From contig NZ_JAJATZ010000011.1 of the NCBI RefSeq assembly GCF_020531945.1, forward strand, positions 10,437-74,436: DNA of 64,000 nucleotides. The letters run 5' to 3'. Under the pieces are notes generated by a model that worked only from the letters and a program-made list of their open reading frames with translations, had not been told where the DNA came from and made no database searches. Shown piece after piece: positions 51,552 through 60,308 of this stretch (positions are counted from its first letter, which is position 1; every line of letters begins with the position of its first letter). This DNA comes from Loktanella gaetbuli (GTDB lineage Bacteria; Pseudomonadota; Alphaproteobacteria; Rhodobacterales; Rhodobacteraceae). A program made the translations under genes and the position numbers.

Positions 51552-51567
51552 TTGCCAATTGGCAATC
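51550..51567. repeat. 18 bp perfect palindrome, candidate parS copy 2
   Basis: GATTGCCAATTGGCAATC, overlapping the parB TGA. The identity with the 47761 copy extends over 22 bases (through CGCCC). See the first copy for the reasoning. Confidence 0.68.
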
Positions 51568-51642
51568 GCCCATATTCTGCTTTTAAATCAGATTGATACA
51601 GGAATTTTTGGGTGCGCAATTTCGCGCACCCAAAATGTAAGA

Positions 51643-52005
51643 TCAGGCTCCGGTGTTCTTGGCGTCGGTCGCCCAGATTTTGTCCTGCGGCGGTGGTGGC
51701 ACGTCGGTATGTTTGCGGCGGCCATGCAGGTGCGTTTTCGAGATGAAGTTTCCGGTGATCGGGGCGGTCACAAAGAGAAACGCCATGATCAGCACCTCGT
51801 TCAGCGACCCGTCGCCATAGGCAAAAGCATAGAGCATTGACGCCACCAACAGCGATCCGATGCCAAGGGTCGAGGCCTTGGTCGGGGCATGCAGGCGCGA
51901 CATGCAATTGTCGAGCTTCAGCAGACCAAAGGAGCCCACCAGAATGAACAGGGCGCCAACGGCGAGCGACGCGACGATCAGGATATCGAGGATTGTTGCG
52001 ATCAT
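51643..52005 (-). CDS. mnhG: MrpG/MnhG, Na+/H+ antiporter subunit G
   Basis: A 120-residue small membrane subunit with three helices and the conserved GLLKLDNCMSRLHAPTKASTLG near residues 30-50 (in two parts), the MnhG signature. ATG 52005 overlaps the mnhF stop (ATGA). It is the last gene of the six-gene Mrp operon. Confidence 0.93.
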   Translation of the reverse strand: MIATILDILIVASLAVGALFILVGSFGLLKLDNCMSRLHAPTKASTLGIGSLLVASMLYAFAYGDGSLNEVLIMAFLFVTAPITGNFISKTHLHGRRKHTDVPPPPQDKIWATDAKNTGA

Positions 52006-52271
52006 TCGATGATGTCCCCCCGCAGCACGAAACGACACAGCGCGACCGATGAGACAAAGCCCAGCATGGCGATGATCAGCGCGCTTTCGTAATAGACGGC
52101 GGTGCCCCAGTGGATGCCCAGCAGGACGATCAGGGCGATGGCGTTGATGACCATCGTATCAAGTGCCAGGATACGGTCACCGACCATGGGTCCACGCACA
52201 AGGCGGACCATGGCGAGGATCTGGGCAAGGCCGACCACGGCCATTGCGATGATAACGGCTGTTCCAATCAT
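52002..52271 (-). CDS. mnhF: MrpF/MnhF, Na+/H+ antiporter subunit F
   Basis: An 89-residue three-helix subunit with MVRLVRGPMVGDRILALDTM near residues 20-40, the conserved GP-x3-DR-x3-LD pattern of MnhF. It is ATGA-coupled to mnhE and mnhG. Confidence 0.93.
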   Translation of the reverse strand: MIGTAVIIAMAVVGLAQILAMVRLVRGPMVGDRILALDTMVINAIALIVLLGIHWGTAVYYESALIIAMLGFVSSVALCRFVLRGDIIE

Positions 52272-52774
52272 TCCTCAAATATCCTTTTCAGGCGGGATTC
52301 GTAGCGGGCCTTGATGTCGTCACGCACGGCGTCGGGGTCGGGTGCGTCCAGCGCATGTACCAGCAGGGCCGTGCCATCGGCCGACAGGTCCGCGCTGACG
52401 GTGCCGGGGGTCAGGGTAATGGTGCCGGCCAACATGGTGATGGCCTCTGGCGTACGCAGGTCCAGCGGGATGACGACCCAATTGGGCTGCATGGCGGCGT
52501 TCGATTTGAACAAAACGATGCGGGCGACCTCGATGTTGGCGACGACCACGTCCCACATCACTAGCGCGAGGTAATTCACCAGCCGCCAGGGTTTGGGCAG
52601 GGGGGGACGGTTCGGCCAATAGACTGCCGTCGTGATCGGGATGATGAAACCCAGGATCAGGCCCATCACCACGGTGCCCAGCGTGATGGTGTTTTGCAGC
52701 AGACACCAGACAACGACCAGGATCAGCGTCAGGATCGGGTGCGGAAAGATCCGGTAGAACAGGCGCAGGGGCAT
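52268..52774 (-). CDS. mnhE: MrpE/MnhE, Na+/H+ antiporter subunit E
   Basis: A 168-residue subunit with two N-terminal helices and a cytoplasmic domain. PNWVVIPLDLRTPEAITMLA near residue 95 and TLTPGTVSADLS near 120 are MnhE hallmarks. ATG 52774 overlaps no other gene and lies one base after mnhD. Confidence 0.92.
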   Translation of the reverse strand: MPLRLFYRIFPHPILTLILVVVWCLLQNTITLGTVVMGLILGFIIPITTAVYWPNRPPLPKPWRLVNYLALVMWDVVVANIEVARIVLFKSNAAMQPNWVVIPLDLRTPEAITMLAGTITLTPGTVSADLSADGTALLVHALDAPDPDAVRDDIKARYESRLKRIFEE

Positions 52775-52775
52775 A

Positions 52776-54398
52776 TCAGTAACCTTCCTCGGCCGTGGCG
52801 GCATTGCCGCCGGTGTCATCGCCGTAGTCGCCGCTGTCGATCACCTTGCCTTCGGTTGTCAGGACAACGTCGATATAGGGCGCGGGGTTGAACAGCTGTG
52901 CTGCGGTTGCATCCATGGTCCGCATCACGGGACCGGCGAACAGGGTCAGCGCGACCAGCATCGTCAGCGTGCCACCGATGGCCACGACAGGCAGCACGGG
53001 CGGGGCAGGAACCTGTTCGGGGGTGTTGGATTCGTCCGCTTCGCTGTCAGGGGCGGTGGTTTCGGCTGCGACCTGATGCGATTTCCAGAAAATCTGGCTG
53101 CCCGCGCGACCAAAGCCTACGACCGCGATCAGCGACCCGATCAGGATTGCGGCCCAGATCCACGCCTCCAGCGGGTGATCCAGGGCTGCGGTCATGACCA
53201 GCAGTTTTCCGATAAACCCCGACAGTGGTGGCAGGCCGGTCATGGCGATGGCCGCGACAAAGAACATGCCGGCCACCAGCGCCCCGCCCGCGATGGGGGC
53301 TGCGTTGCGCAGGTGCACGCCCACGTCGCCGCGCCGGTCGCGCATCACGTCCACCAGCAAGAACAGCGCCGCGGCGGCAAAGGTCGAATGCACGGCATAA
53401 TACAGCGCTGCGGCAATGCCTTGCGGCGTGAACACCGATACCGCCGCCAGCAACAGACCCATGGAGCCGATGACAGAAAAGGCGACCAGACGGTCGACGC
53501 GGTTGGACCCCAGTACGCCGATCATGCCCATCATGAGCGTTAGCAATGCGGCGGGCATCATCCATGTGTCGAACAGACCCTGCGTCAGCGACAGGTCCGT
53601 CGGGAACACCAGCGTATAGACGCGGATGATGCAATAGGCGCCGACCTTGGTCATGATCGCGAACAGGGCCGCGACGGGGGCAGGGGCCTCGGCATAGCTG
53701 GCAGGCAACCAGAAGTGCAGCGGAAGGAGTGCCGCCTTGATCGCGAAAACCAGCAGCAGCAGGACGGCAGCGACCCGGATGCCGGCGGTATCGGCTGGGT
53801 CGAGTGCGGCCACCCGCACGGCAAGGTCGGCCATGTTCAGCGTGCCGGTCTGCGCATAAAGCGTGCCGAGCGCGAACAGAAACAACGTCGATCCCAGCAA
53901 GTTGAACAGCACGTATTGCGTGCCCGCGCGCAACCGGTCGGCCCCGCCGCCGTGGATCATCAGACCATAGCTGGCGATCAGCAGAATTTCAAAGAACACG
54001 AACAGGTTGAACATGTCGCCTGTCAGAAAGGCGCCCATGATGCCCATGATCTGGAACTGGAACAGCGGATGGAAATGCCGCCCCCGTTCATCCCAACCCG
54101 ACCCGATGGCATAAAGCAGGACTAGCGGCGCCAGAATGGCGGTGATCAGCACCATCAGCGTCGACAGCCGATCCGCGACCAGCACGATCCCGAACGGGGC
54201 CTGCCAGTTGCCCAGCTGATAGATGTCGATGGTGCCGTCGGATGCGCGCCAGAACAGCCCGATGGCCAGTGCCAGCGTCAGGACCGATCCGGCCAGCGAA
54301 AAGGTGCGTTGCAGGACCCGGTGATAGCGCGTGACCATCACCAGGATCGCCGCCAGCATGCCCGGCAGCAGAATGGGCAGGATCAACCAATGGGTCAT
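52776..54398 (-). CDS. mnhD: MrpD/MnhD, Na+/H+ antiporter subunit D
   Basis: A 540-residue proton-pumping-type subunit related to complex I NuoM/N, with about 14 helices. AIKAALLPLHFWLPASYAEA near residue 215 holds the key Lys and His. An acidic, alanine-rich C-terminal tail (about 430-460 and 520-540) is longer than usual. It is ATGA-coupled to mnhC. Confidence 0.93.
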   Translation of the reverse strand: MTHWLILPILLPGMLAAILVMVTRYHRVLQRTFSLAGSVLTLALAIGLFWRASDGTIDIYQLGNWQAPFGIVLVADRLSTLMVLITAILAPLVLLYAIGSGWDERGRHFHPLFQFQIMGIMGAFLTGDMFNLFVFFEILLIASYGLMIHGGGADRLRAGTQYVLFNLLGSTLFLFALGTLYAQTGTLNMADLAVRVAALDPADTAGIRVAAVLLLLVFAIKAALLPLHFWLPASYAEAPAPVAALFAIMTKVGAYCIIRVYTLVFPTDLSLTQGLFDTWMMPAALLTLMMGMIGVLGSNRVDRLVAFSVIGSMGLLLAAVSVFTPQGIAAALYYAVHSTFAAAALFLLVDVMRDRRGDVGVHLRNAAPIAGGALVAGMFFVAAIAMTGLPPLSGFIGKLLVMTAALDHPLEAWIWAAILIGSLIAVVGFGRAGSQIFWKSHQVAAETTAPDSEADESNTPEQVPAPPVLPVVAIGGTLTMLVALTLFAGPVMRTMDATAAQLFNPAPYIDVVLTTEGKVIDSGDYGDDTGGNAATAEEGY

Positions 54399-54772
54399 GA
54401 TTGTGCCCCCCCGCGCGCTTGGTCATCGGCCGCATCTGGTTCGGTGTCCACGTTGGGGGTGTCCACCATGTCGTCGTCATTGGCGAGCCATGACCCCAGC
54501 GCCACGATCACCACGACGGCGGTCATGCCGAATGAAATCACGATGGCGGTCAGCACCAGCGCCTGCGGCAGCGGGTCGGAATAGATGTCCACCCCGTCGG
54601 TCAGCACGGCCGGGGCGTTGGGCAGCAGGCGGCCCGATCCAAACAGGAACACGTTGACGGCGTAGGTCAGCAGCGAAATCCCGATGATCACCGGAAAGGT
54701 CCGCAGCCGCAGTACCATGTAGATCCCCGATGCCGTGAGCATGCCCACGGCGGTTGCGACAAGAAGTTCCAT
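54395..54772 (-). CDS. mnhC: MrpC/MnhC, Na+/H+ antiporter subunit C
   Basis: A 125-residue NuoK-like subunit with three helices. GIYMVLRLRTFPVIIGISLL near residue 15 and DPLPQALVLTAIVISFGMTA near 70 are typical. The stop overlaps the mnhD ATG. Confidence 0.93.
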   Translation of the reverse strand: MELLVATAVGMLTASGIYMVLRLRTFPVIIGISLLTYAVNVFLFGSGRLLPNAPAVLTDGVDIYSDPLPQALVLTAIVISFGMTAVVVIVALGSWLANDDDMVDTPNVDTEPDAADDQARGGAQS

Positions 54773-54774
54773 GT

Positions 54775-57657
54775 TCAGCCCTCCTTCTGCGCTGTGTTGC
54801 GAAGGCTGCCCAGGGGCGGCACCTCTCGGGAGGGATCGATGTCCATCGCGTGTTCGTTGGTTTCATCCCCCTGGCGCCGTGCAAGGCGCGAGTAGGATTC
54901 AAGGCTGAGCATCACCGCACCGACCACGGCGAGGAACACGCCTAGGTCAAAAGCCATTGCCGTCGCCAGTTCGAATTCGTTCATCGGCGGAATGCGGAAA
55001 TATCCGAAGGCAGAGCTGAGGAACGGCGCGCCCGCAAACCAGCTGCCAATCCCCGTCAGACCGGCCACCAGCACGCCTGCGCCGATGATCCCGTGATAGG
55101 GATAGCGCTGGCGCCGTTCGGCCCAGGCAAAACCCGACGCCATGTACTGCATCACAACCGCGATTGCGACGACGAGGCCGGAAATGAACCCGCCGCCCGG
55201 CTCGTTGTGGCCGCGCAAGAAGATGTAGAAACCCACCATCAACACCACGGGCATCATCACGCGGGTCAACACGACCATCATCAGCGGATGCGCGTCGCCT
55301 GCCTGTTCCTCTTCGTAGCCGCGGTTCAGCAGACGCGCGCGCACGGACGACGACAGCAGCGATTCCGTCAGGGCATAGATCACGAGTGCTGCGATCCCCA
55401 GCACGATGATCTCGCCAAAGGTATCGAATCCACGGAAATCCACGAGGATGACGTTGACCACGTTGTCGCCGCCGCCGCCCTTGTAGGAATTGGCCAGGAA
55501 ATATTCGCTGATCGAGGCTGCCGGGAAATCCGACATCAGGATGGAATACATCAGCAAGGTGGTCGCCACACCGCCCAGCACCGCGATCACGCCGTCACGG
55601 GTCCGGCGGGCCGGGCTGGATTCGACCGGCGTGCTGTTGGGCAGGAAATTCAGCGCCAGCAAAAGCAGGATGATCGTCACCACCTCGACCGAGATTTGTG
55701 TCAGTGCAAGGTCGGGGGCCGAGAAATAGTTGAACCCGACGGACACGATCAGACCTACGATTCCCATCAGGATCAGCGTGGCCAGACGGTTGCGATGCAC
55801 CCGCACCATGAACACGGTCGCGGCGACCAGCATCGCCCATCCGGCAAAGGCCGGTGGCGTGATCGGCAGCATGTCGCGGCCTTGGGCCAGTGATGTGCCG
55901 GTGATCCATGCAAAGGCACCGACCGCTGTTGTCGTCACGATCATGATCGCGGCGTAGCGGGTGAAACTGCCGTTATGCAGGCCTTCGGCAAAGCGGTTTG
56001 CAGCGGTGCCGCACCCTCCCAGCAGCGCCTCGAATATCGTCTTGGCCTCGGGGCGGGGGGTGTTGTCCCATGCCTTGATCAGTGGCTTGTAGGCCAGCAG
56101 CATCAGGATGCCGCCGATCACGGCGATGACCGACATCAGCAGCGGCAGGTTGAACCCGTGCCACAGCGCCAGATATTTGTCCGGGACCAGTGATTCGTCA
56201 CCCAGTACGGCGGCGGTCACGGTTTTCACAAAGGGTTCGGCAAGGAAGGGTGCCACACCCAGCACGACCACGGGGATCGTCAGCAGGGCAGGGGACAGCC
56301 ACAGCCCGACACCGGGATCATGCGGCGTGGCGGGATAATCGCTGCGTTTCGGGCCAAAGAAGGTGTGACCGAGGAAACGGAACGAATAGGCAGCAGAGAA
56401 CAGCGCGCCCACGGTCGCCACGATGGTCACCAGCCAGGGCGAGCCATAAAGGGTGGTGACGGTCGCTTCTTCGAGCATCATTTCCTTGGAAATAAAGCCG
56501 TTGAGCAGTGGGATACCCGCCATCGACAGCGATGCGAGTGTGGCGATCATAAAGGTGATCGGCATCAGGTGCCGCAACCCGCCCAGCCGGGTCATGTCGC
56601 GGGTGTGCGCCTCGTGATCGACGATGCCGGCGGTCATGAACAGTGCGGCCTTGAACGTGGCGTGGTTCAGGATGTGGAACACGGCGGCCATGACACCGAA
56701 CGGCGTGCCGGTGCCCAAAAGGAACGTGATCAGACCCAGATGCGAGATGGTCGAAAACGCCAAGAGCGCCTTGAGGTCATGTTTGAAGAACGCGATGAAG
56801 GCCGCGATCACCATGGTCAAAAGGCCTGCGGTGCAGACGATATATGTCCAGGCCTCGGTCCCGGCCAGAACGGGCCAGAGGCGCGCCATCAGGAACAACC
56901 CGGCCTTTACCATGGTGGCAGAGTGCAGATAGGCCGACACGGGCGTGGGGGCGGCCATGGCATGCGGCAGCCAGTAGTGGAACGGGAACTGCGCGGATTT
57001 CGTGAAACAGCCCAGCAGGATCAGCAGCAGCGCGGGAATATACAGCGGGGATGCCTGCACCATCTCGCGGTTTTGCAGCAGCGTGGTCAGGTCATAGCTG
57101 CCGCCAGCCTGTCCCAGCAGGATCATGCCACCGATCAAGGCCAGACCGCCCATGCCCGTCGTGGTCAGCGCCATGCGCGCACCCTGACGGCCCGCAGGCA
57201 GATGTTTCCAGAACCCGATCAGCAGAAAGGACGACAGCGACGTGAGTTCCCAGAAAACCACCAGCATCAGGATGTTGTCGGACAGCACGATGCCGACCAT
57301 CGCGCCCTGAAACAGCAGCAGATAGCTGTAGAATTCACCCATGTTGTCCTGACGCGACAGGTAGTAGCGCGCGTAGACGATCACGAGCAGGCCGATGATC
57401 AGGATCAACCCGGCAAAGAAGAAGCCCAGCGGATCAAGGAACAGATTGACGTTCAGTCCCAGCGACGGAATCCAGTTCAGCTGCGCTTGGATGACCTCTC
57501 CGCCCAGAACGTCGGGGGCATGGACCAGCAGGCCGACGGTGGTCAGGCCGGTGACAAGGAACGTCGCCATGAAACAGGCTTGGCGGCCCGCGTGGATCAT
57601 CAGACCCGGCAACAACGCGCCCAAAAAGGGCAAAAGAGCGATCAGGAATAGGGACAC
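54775..57657 (-). CDS. mnhA: MrpA-MrpB fusion, Na+/H+ antiporter large subunit
   Basis: A 960-residue subunit of the group-2 (fused) Mrp type. Residues 1-500 are NuoL-like with KSAQFPFHYWLPHAMAAPTP near 225 and ATFKAALFMTAGIVDHEAHT near 330. Residues 620-760 are the NuoJ/MbhE-like part (NYFSAPDLALTQISVEVVT). Residues 800-920 are the MrpB domain (FYIFLRGHNEPGGGFISGL). The complex exports Na+ for H+ and supports alkaline pH and salt tolerance. First gene of the operon. Confidence 0.93.
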   Translation of the reverse strand: MSLFLIALLPFLGALLPGLMIHAGRQACFMATFLVTGLTTVGLLVHAPDVLGGEVIQAQLNWIPSLGLNVNLFLDPLGFFFAGLILIIGLLVIVYARYYLSRQDNMGEFYSYLLLFQGAMVGIVLSDNILMLVVFWELTSLSSFLLIGFWKHLPAGRQGARMALTTTGMGGLALIGGMILLGQAGGSYDLTTLLQNREMVQASPLYIPALLLILLGCFTKSAQFPFHYWLPHAMAAPTPVSAYLHSATMVKAGLFLMARLWPVLAGTEAWTYIVCTAGLLTMVIAAFIAFFKHDLKALLAFSTISHLGLITFLLGTGTPFGVMAAVFHILNHATFKAALFMTAGIVDHEAHTRDMTRLGGLRHLMPITFMIATLASLSMAGIPLLNGFISKEMMLEEATVTTLYGSPWLVTIVATVGALFSAAYSFRFLGHTFFGPKRSDYPATPHDPGVGLWLSPALLTIPVVVLGVAPFLAEPFVKTVTAAVLGDESLVPDKYLALWHGFNLPLLMSVIAVIGGILMLLAYKPLIKAWDNTPRPEAKTIFEALLGGCGTAANRFAEGLHNGSFTRYAAIMIVTTTAVGAFAWITGTSLAQGRDMLPITPPAFAGWAMLVAATVFMVRVHRNRLATLILMGIVGLIVSVGFNYFSAPDLALTQISVEVVTIILLLLALNFLPNSTPVESSPARRTRDGVIAVLGGVATTLLMYSILMSDFPAASISEYFLANSYKGGGGDNVVNVILVDFRGFDTFGEIIVLGIAALVIYALTESLLSSSVRARLLNRGYEEEQAGDAHPLMMVVLTRVMMPVVLMVGFYIFLRGHNEPGGGFISGLVVAIAVVMQYMASGFAWAERRQRYPYHGIIGAGVLVAGLTGIGSWFAGAPFLSSAFGYFRIPPMNEFELATAMAFDLGVFLAVVGAVMLSLESYSRLARRQGDETNEHAMDIDPSREVPPLGSLRNTAQKEG

Positions 57658-57886
57658 GGGTCTGGGGTCACCTCTGGCTAGCGCGGTCGGGGTGGCGGAC
57701 GCCTACACCAGTGCGGAAAGATTGACGAGGGAAACCGGACAGGACGGGCGCGCGCCGGGGCGCACACCAAAGAATGAGCGGGGTCACGATAGGGGCCTCA
57801 CTGCCTGCAATATCCTTTGTCACGTTTCCTTGATGCCATTTAAGACGCCTTTGCCGCAGTCCAAGACCCCGACAAGCCGCTTTTCG

Positions 57887-58498
57887 TCATAAACCGCCAA
57901 AATTTCGGATCTGGGCGATCACCTCGTCCACGCCGTCACCGGATTTCAAGGACGCGAACACGAACGGGCGGTCTCCCCTCGCGGTGGCGGCATCGGCCCG
58001 CATCCGGTCGAGGTTGGCGCCGACATAGGGCGCAAGGTCGGTCTTGTTCACCACCAGCACATCGGACCGGGTCAGCGCGGGTCCGCCCTTGCGGGGGATG
58101 TCCTCTCCGGCAGCGGTGTCGATGACATAGATGGTGATGTCTGCCAGTTCGGGGCTGAATGTGGCGGACAGGTTGTCGCCGCCGCTTTCGATCAGGACGA
58201 TTTGCAGGTCGGGGTGGCGTTTGTTCATCCGGTCGATGGCAGCCAGGTTGATGCTGGCGTCTTCGCGGATCGCCGTGTGGGGACAACCGCCGGTTTCCAC
58301 ACCCATGACGCGGTCGGCGGGCAGGATCTGCATCCGCATCAAGGCCTCTGCGTCCTCTTGAGTATAGATGTCGTTGGTGATGACCGCGATGGAAAATTCG
58401 GATTTCAGCCGTTCGGCCAAACGGGCCGTCAGGGTTGTTTTACCCGCGCCGACGGGGCCGCCGATGCCGATGCGCAGCGGGCCATTAAGTGTGGTCAT
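57887..58498 (-). CDS. ureG: UreG, urease accessory GTPase
   Basis: A 203-residue SIMIBI GTPase that drives nickel insertion into urease. P-loop GGPVGAGKT at residues 13-21, VETGGCPHTAIREDAS near 68 (the nickel-binding Cys-Pro-His) and VVNKTDLAPYVG near 148. ATGA-coupled to ureF. Last gene of the urease operon. Confidence 0.95.
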   Translation of the reverse strand: MTTLNGPLRIGIGGPVGAGKTTLTARLAERLKSEFSIAVITNDIYTQEDAEALMRMQILPADRVMGVETGGCPHTAIREDASINLAAIDRMNKRHPDLQIVLIESGGDNLSATFSPELADITIYVIDTAAGEDIPRKGGPALTRSDVLVVNKTDLAPYVGANLDRMRADAATARGDRPFVFASLKSGDGVDEVIAQIRNFGGL

Positions 58499-59130
58499 GA
58501 TTGAAACAGCCTGACGGTTTGGGTTTCGTGGGTCATCGCCATGATGTCGGACATCAGGGCGGTGGAATGAATGTCGTCGATGGTCGCGCCGCGCGTATTG
58601 CTGGCGACCGCGATGCAGACCGGGTGAAGTGCCGCGTTGATTGCCTGCGCCCGGGTCTGCCCCAGTGGCAACAGACGCTGCGCGCCCGCAACGAGGTTTC
58701 CGGCAAAGGATGACAGAAACAGCGGCACGACAGTGTCGATGTCCATGCCGATCTGACGGGCGGCATGGCCCACAGCAGGAGCAAGCGTCACGTCGGCCAT
58801 GTCGATACCCCAGACCTGACGCGCGAGGTTGCAGAACGCGGCCCCCTGGCGGTCAGCCTCGGCCAGTCGTTCGCGGGCGGGCACATAGGCGCGGCATTGC
58901 GCGTTCAGTGCAGTCAGATCGTCGGTTTCTGCCGCCAGCCTGAGCCAGATTGCGTCGCTGCGGCCCGTGCCATGGCGCAGCACATCGGTCAGCCAGCCGG
59001 TCAGGCTGTCCGCGTCGTGGATCAGGCCCGCCGCAACCGCCGCCTCGACCCCGTGCGAATAGGAGAAGCTGCCCAGCGGGAATGCGGGCGACAGCCATTG
59101 CATCAGGGTCAACAGCCTTGCGTCAGTCAT
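58495..59130 (-). CDS. ureF: UreF, urease accessory protein
   Basis: A 211-residue helical protein that controls UreG GTPase activity. LMQWLSPAFPLGSFSYSHGVE near the N-terminus and VASNTRGATIDDIHSTALMSD near the C-terminus (both in pieces) are conserved. ATG 59130 overlaps the ureE end by 8 bp. Confidence 0.93.
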   Translation of the reverse strand: MTDARLLTLMQWLSPAFPLGSFSYSHGVEAAVAAGLIHDADSLTGWLTDVLRHGTGRSDAIWLRLAAETDDLTALNAQCRAYVPARERLAEADRQGAAFCNLARQVWGIDMADVTLAPAVGHAARQIGMDIDTVVPLFLSSFAGNLVAGAQRLLPLGQTRAQAINAALHPVCIAVASNTRGATIDDIHSTALMSDIMAMTHETQTVRLFQS

Positions 59131-59587
59131 GAGCCGTATGGCCATGTTCGTGGGCATGGGTGCGCCCGTGTCCATAGGCGCCGCCCTCGGGCGTGAATGG
59201 CTGGCAATCGGGCGTGACACTGGCCCCGATGGTTTCCAGCATGTGCCGGATGACGTCATCGGCCTTGATCAGCAGATGGTCGGCCGCGATCTGGCAGGGC
59301 GTGTGCCGGTTGCCGATATGCCAGGCAATCCGGGCGAGGTTCGTGCCGGTGATCAGCAACACATCCTCGGCCGCGGCCTGCACGCGAATGCGCGGCCCGT
59401 CGTTCAGGACCAGCGCGTCACCCGCGTTCAGTGATGTGGTGTGTGGCAAATCCACGAGGAACCGCACCCCGGTGTCGGTCGTCAATACGCGGCGGCGCAG
59501 GAACCGCGATTCGTAATCCAGTGTCACGGTATCGACAGCGGACCCGCCGAACGGTTCGACGTGCTGGGCGGTGGGCATGTCCGTCAT
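59123..59587 (-). CDS. ureE: UreE, urease nickel metallochaperone
   Basis: A 154-residue nickel carrier. HIGNRHTPCQI near residue 90 and the DVIRHMLETIGASV stretch are typical, and the C-terminal tail is His-rich (HGRTHAHEHGHTAHD). It starts 20 bp after the first DUF1127 gene. ATG 59578 is an alternative start. Confidence 0.93.
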   Translation of the reverse strand: MTDMPTAQHVEPFGGSAVDTVTLDYESRFLRRRVLTTDTGVRFLVDLPHTTSLNAGDALVLNDGPRIRVQAAAEDVLLITGTNLARIAWHIGNRHTPCQIAADHLLIKADDVIRHMLETIGASVTPDCQPFTPEGGAYGHGRTHAHEHGHTAHD

Positions 59588-59606
59588 GCTGCCACCGCGG
59601 TCAGTT

Positions 59607-59822
59607 TCATTTTGGAAACAGGTCGCTGAAAACGTGGTTTGGAATGTCGGCGCGGGTCAGACCCTGCTGCGCCAGCTCTGTGTCTGTCATCGCGTTCAGT
59701 GCGATCAATCGCGCGGTGCGTTCCTGCCGGATCGTTCCGGCGTTGAACCCCTGACCCAGCGTGGCGAAATAATCGTCCACCTGTGTTTGCAGGTCGGTCG
59801 GCAAGGTGGTGTCGAGTGGCAT
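59607..59822 (-). CDS. DUF1127-like small protein in the urease operon
   Basis: A 71-residue protein. The C-terminal half (LIALNAMTDTELAQQGLTRADI) resembles the DUF1127 motif in which LxxMsDrELxdiGlsRxdI recurs. GAGG lies before ATG 59822. DUF1127 proteins are small basic proteins, some of which bind RNA in alphaproteobacteria. It lies between ureC and ureE in the same direction. Its role in urease control is unknown. Confidence 0.72.
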   Translation of the reverse strand: MPLDTTLPTDLQTQVDDYFATLGQGFNAGTIRQERTARLIALNAMTDTELAQQGLTRADIPNHVFSDLFPK

Positions 59823-59954
59823 GGTCAACCTCTTGATGCATGTGGCGGGGCAACGGCCCCATACACCAGAGGTGGCCCTGACCACCGGGATGCGTCAGGG
59901 GGGTAGGTGCAAGTCCGTCATGCACTGTGCGGGATTGCCCCCCGGATCGCGATT

Positions 59955-60230
59955 TCAGAACGTGTTCATCAGACCGACAAAGACATGGCGTGTGATGTCC
60001 TGACGACGCAGACCCATTTCGGCCAGCTCCGCACCGGTTTTCGCGTTGAGCCGTTCGATCTGGTACAAGCGTGATTTGCGGTGGGCGCAGGCTTCCAAGC
60101 CGCGACCGAAACCGGCCAGATGTTGCCGCGCTGTCGCGAGAAACCCGTGAAGGTCGTGATGTGCGGTGTAGTGATAAGCTAGTTGAAACCTTTTGATTAG
60201 CCGTCTGTGGTTTCCTCCCCTCTCGCTCAA
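59955..60230 (-). CDS. Second DUF1127-like protein, start uncertain
   Basis: The C-terminal end (YQIERLNAKTGAELAEMGLRRQDI, in two parts) is DUF1127-like and ends HVFVGLMNTF, like HVFSDLFPK of the neighbouring gene. No in-frame ATG exists; TTG at 60230 follows CAGG-like DNA and a second TTG lies at 60272. It might be a decaying duplicate of the first. It is placed between ureC and the first DUF1127 gene. Confidence 0.5.
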   Translation of the reverse strand: MSERGGNHRRLIKRFQLAYHYTAHHDLHGFLATARQHLAGFGRGLEACAHRKSRLYQIERLNAKTGAELAEMGLRRQDITRHVFVGLMNTF

Positions 60231-60308
60231 GACAGGCGGATCGGGGCTGTCCTGCGACAACCATTCTGGCAATGCTGCACTGCAGCAGGTGGAAAGCTGA
60301 ACCTGCCA

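Noticed and set aside
56320..57651. 443-codon plus-strand frame opposite mnhA
   Set aside because: Antisense mirror frame of a conserved membrane protein, with low-complexity Gln/Arg/His content.
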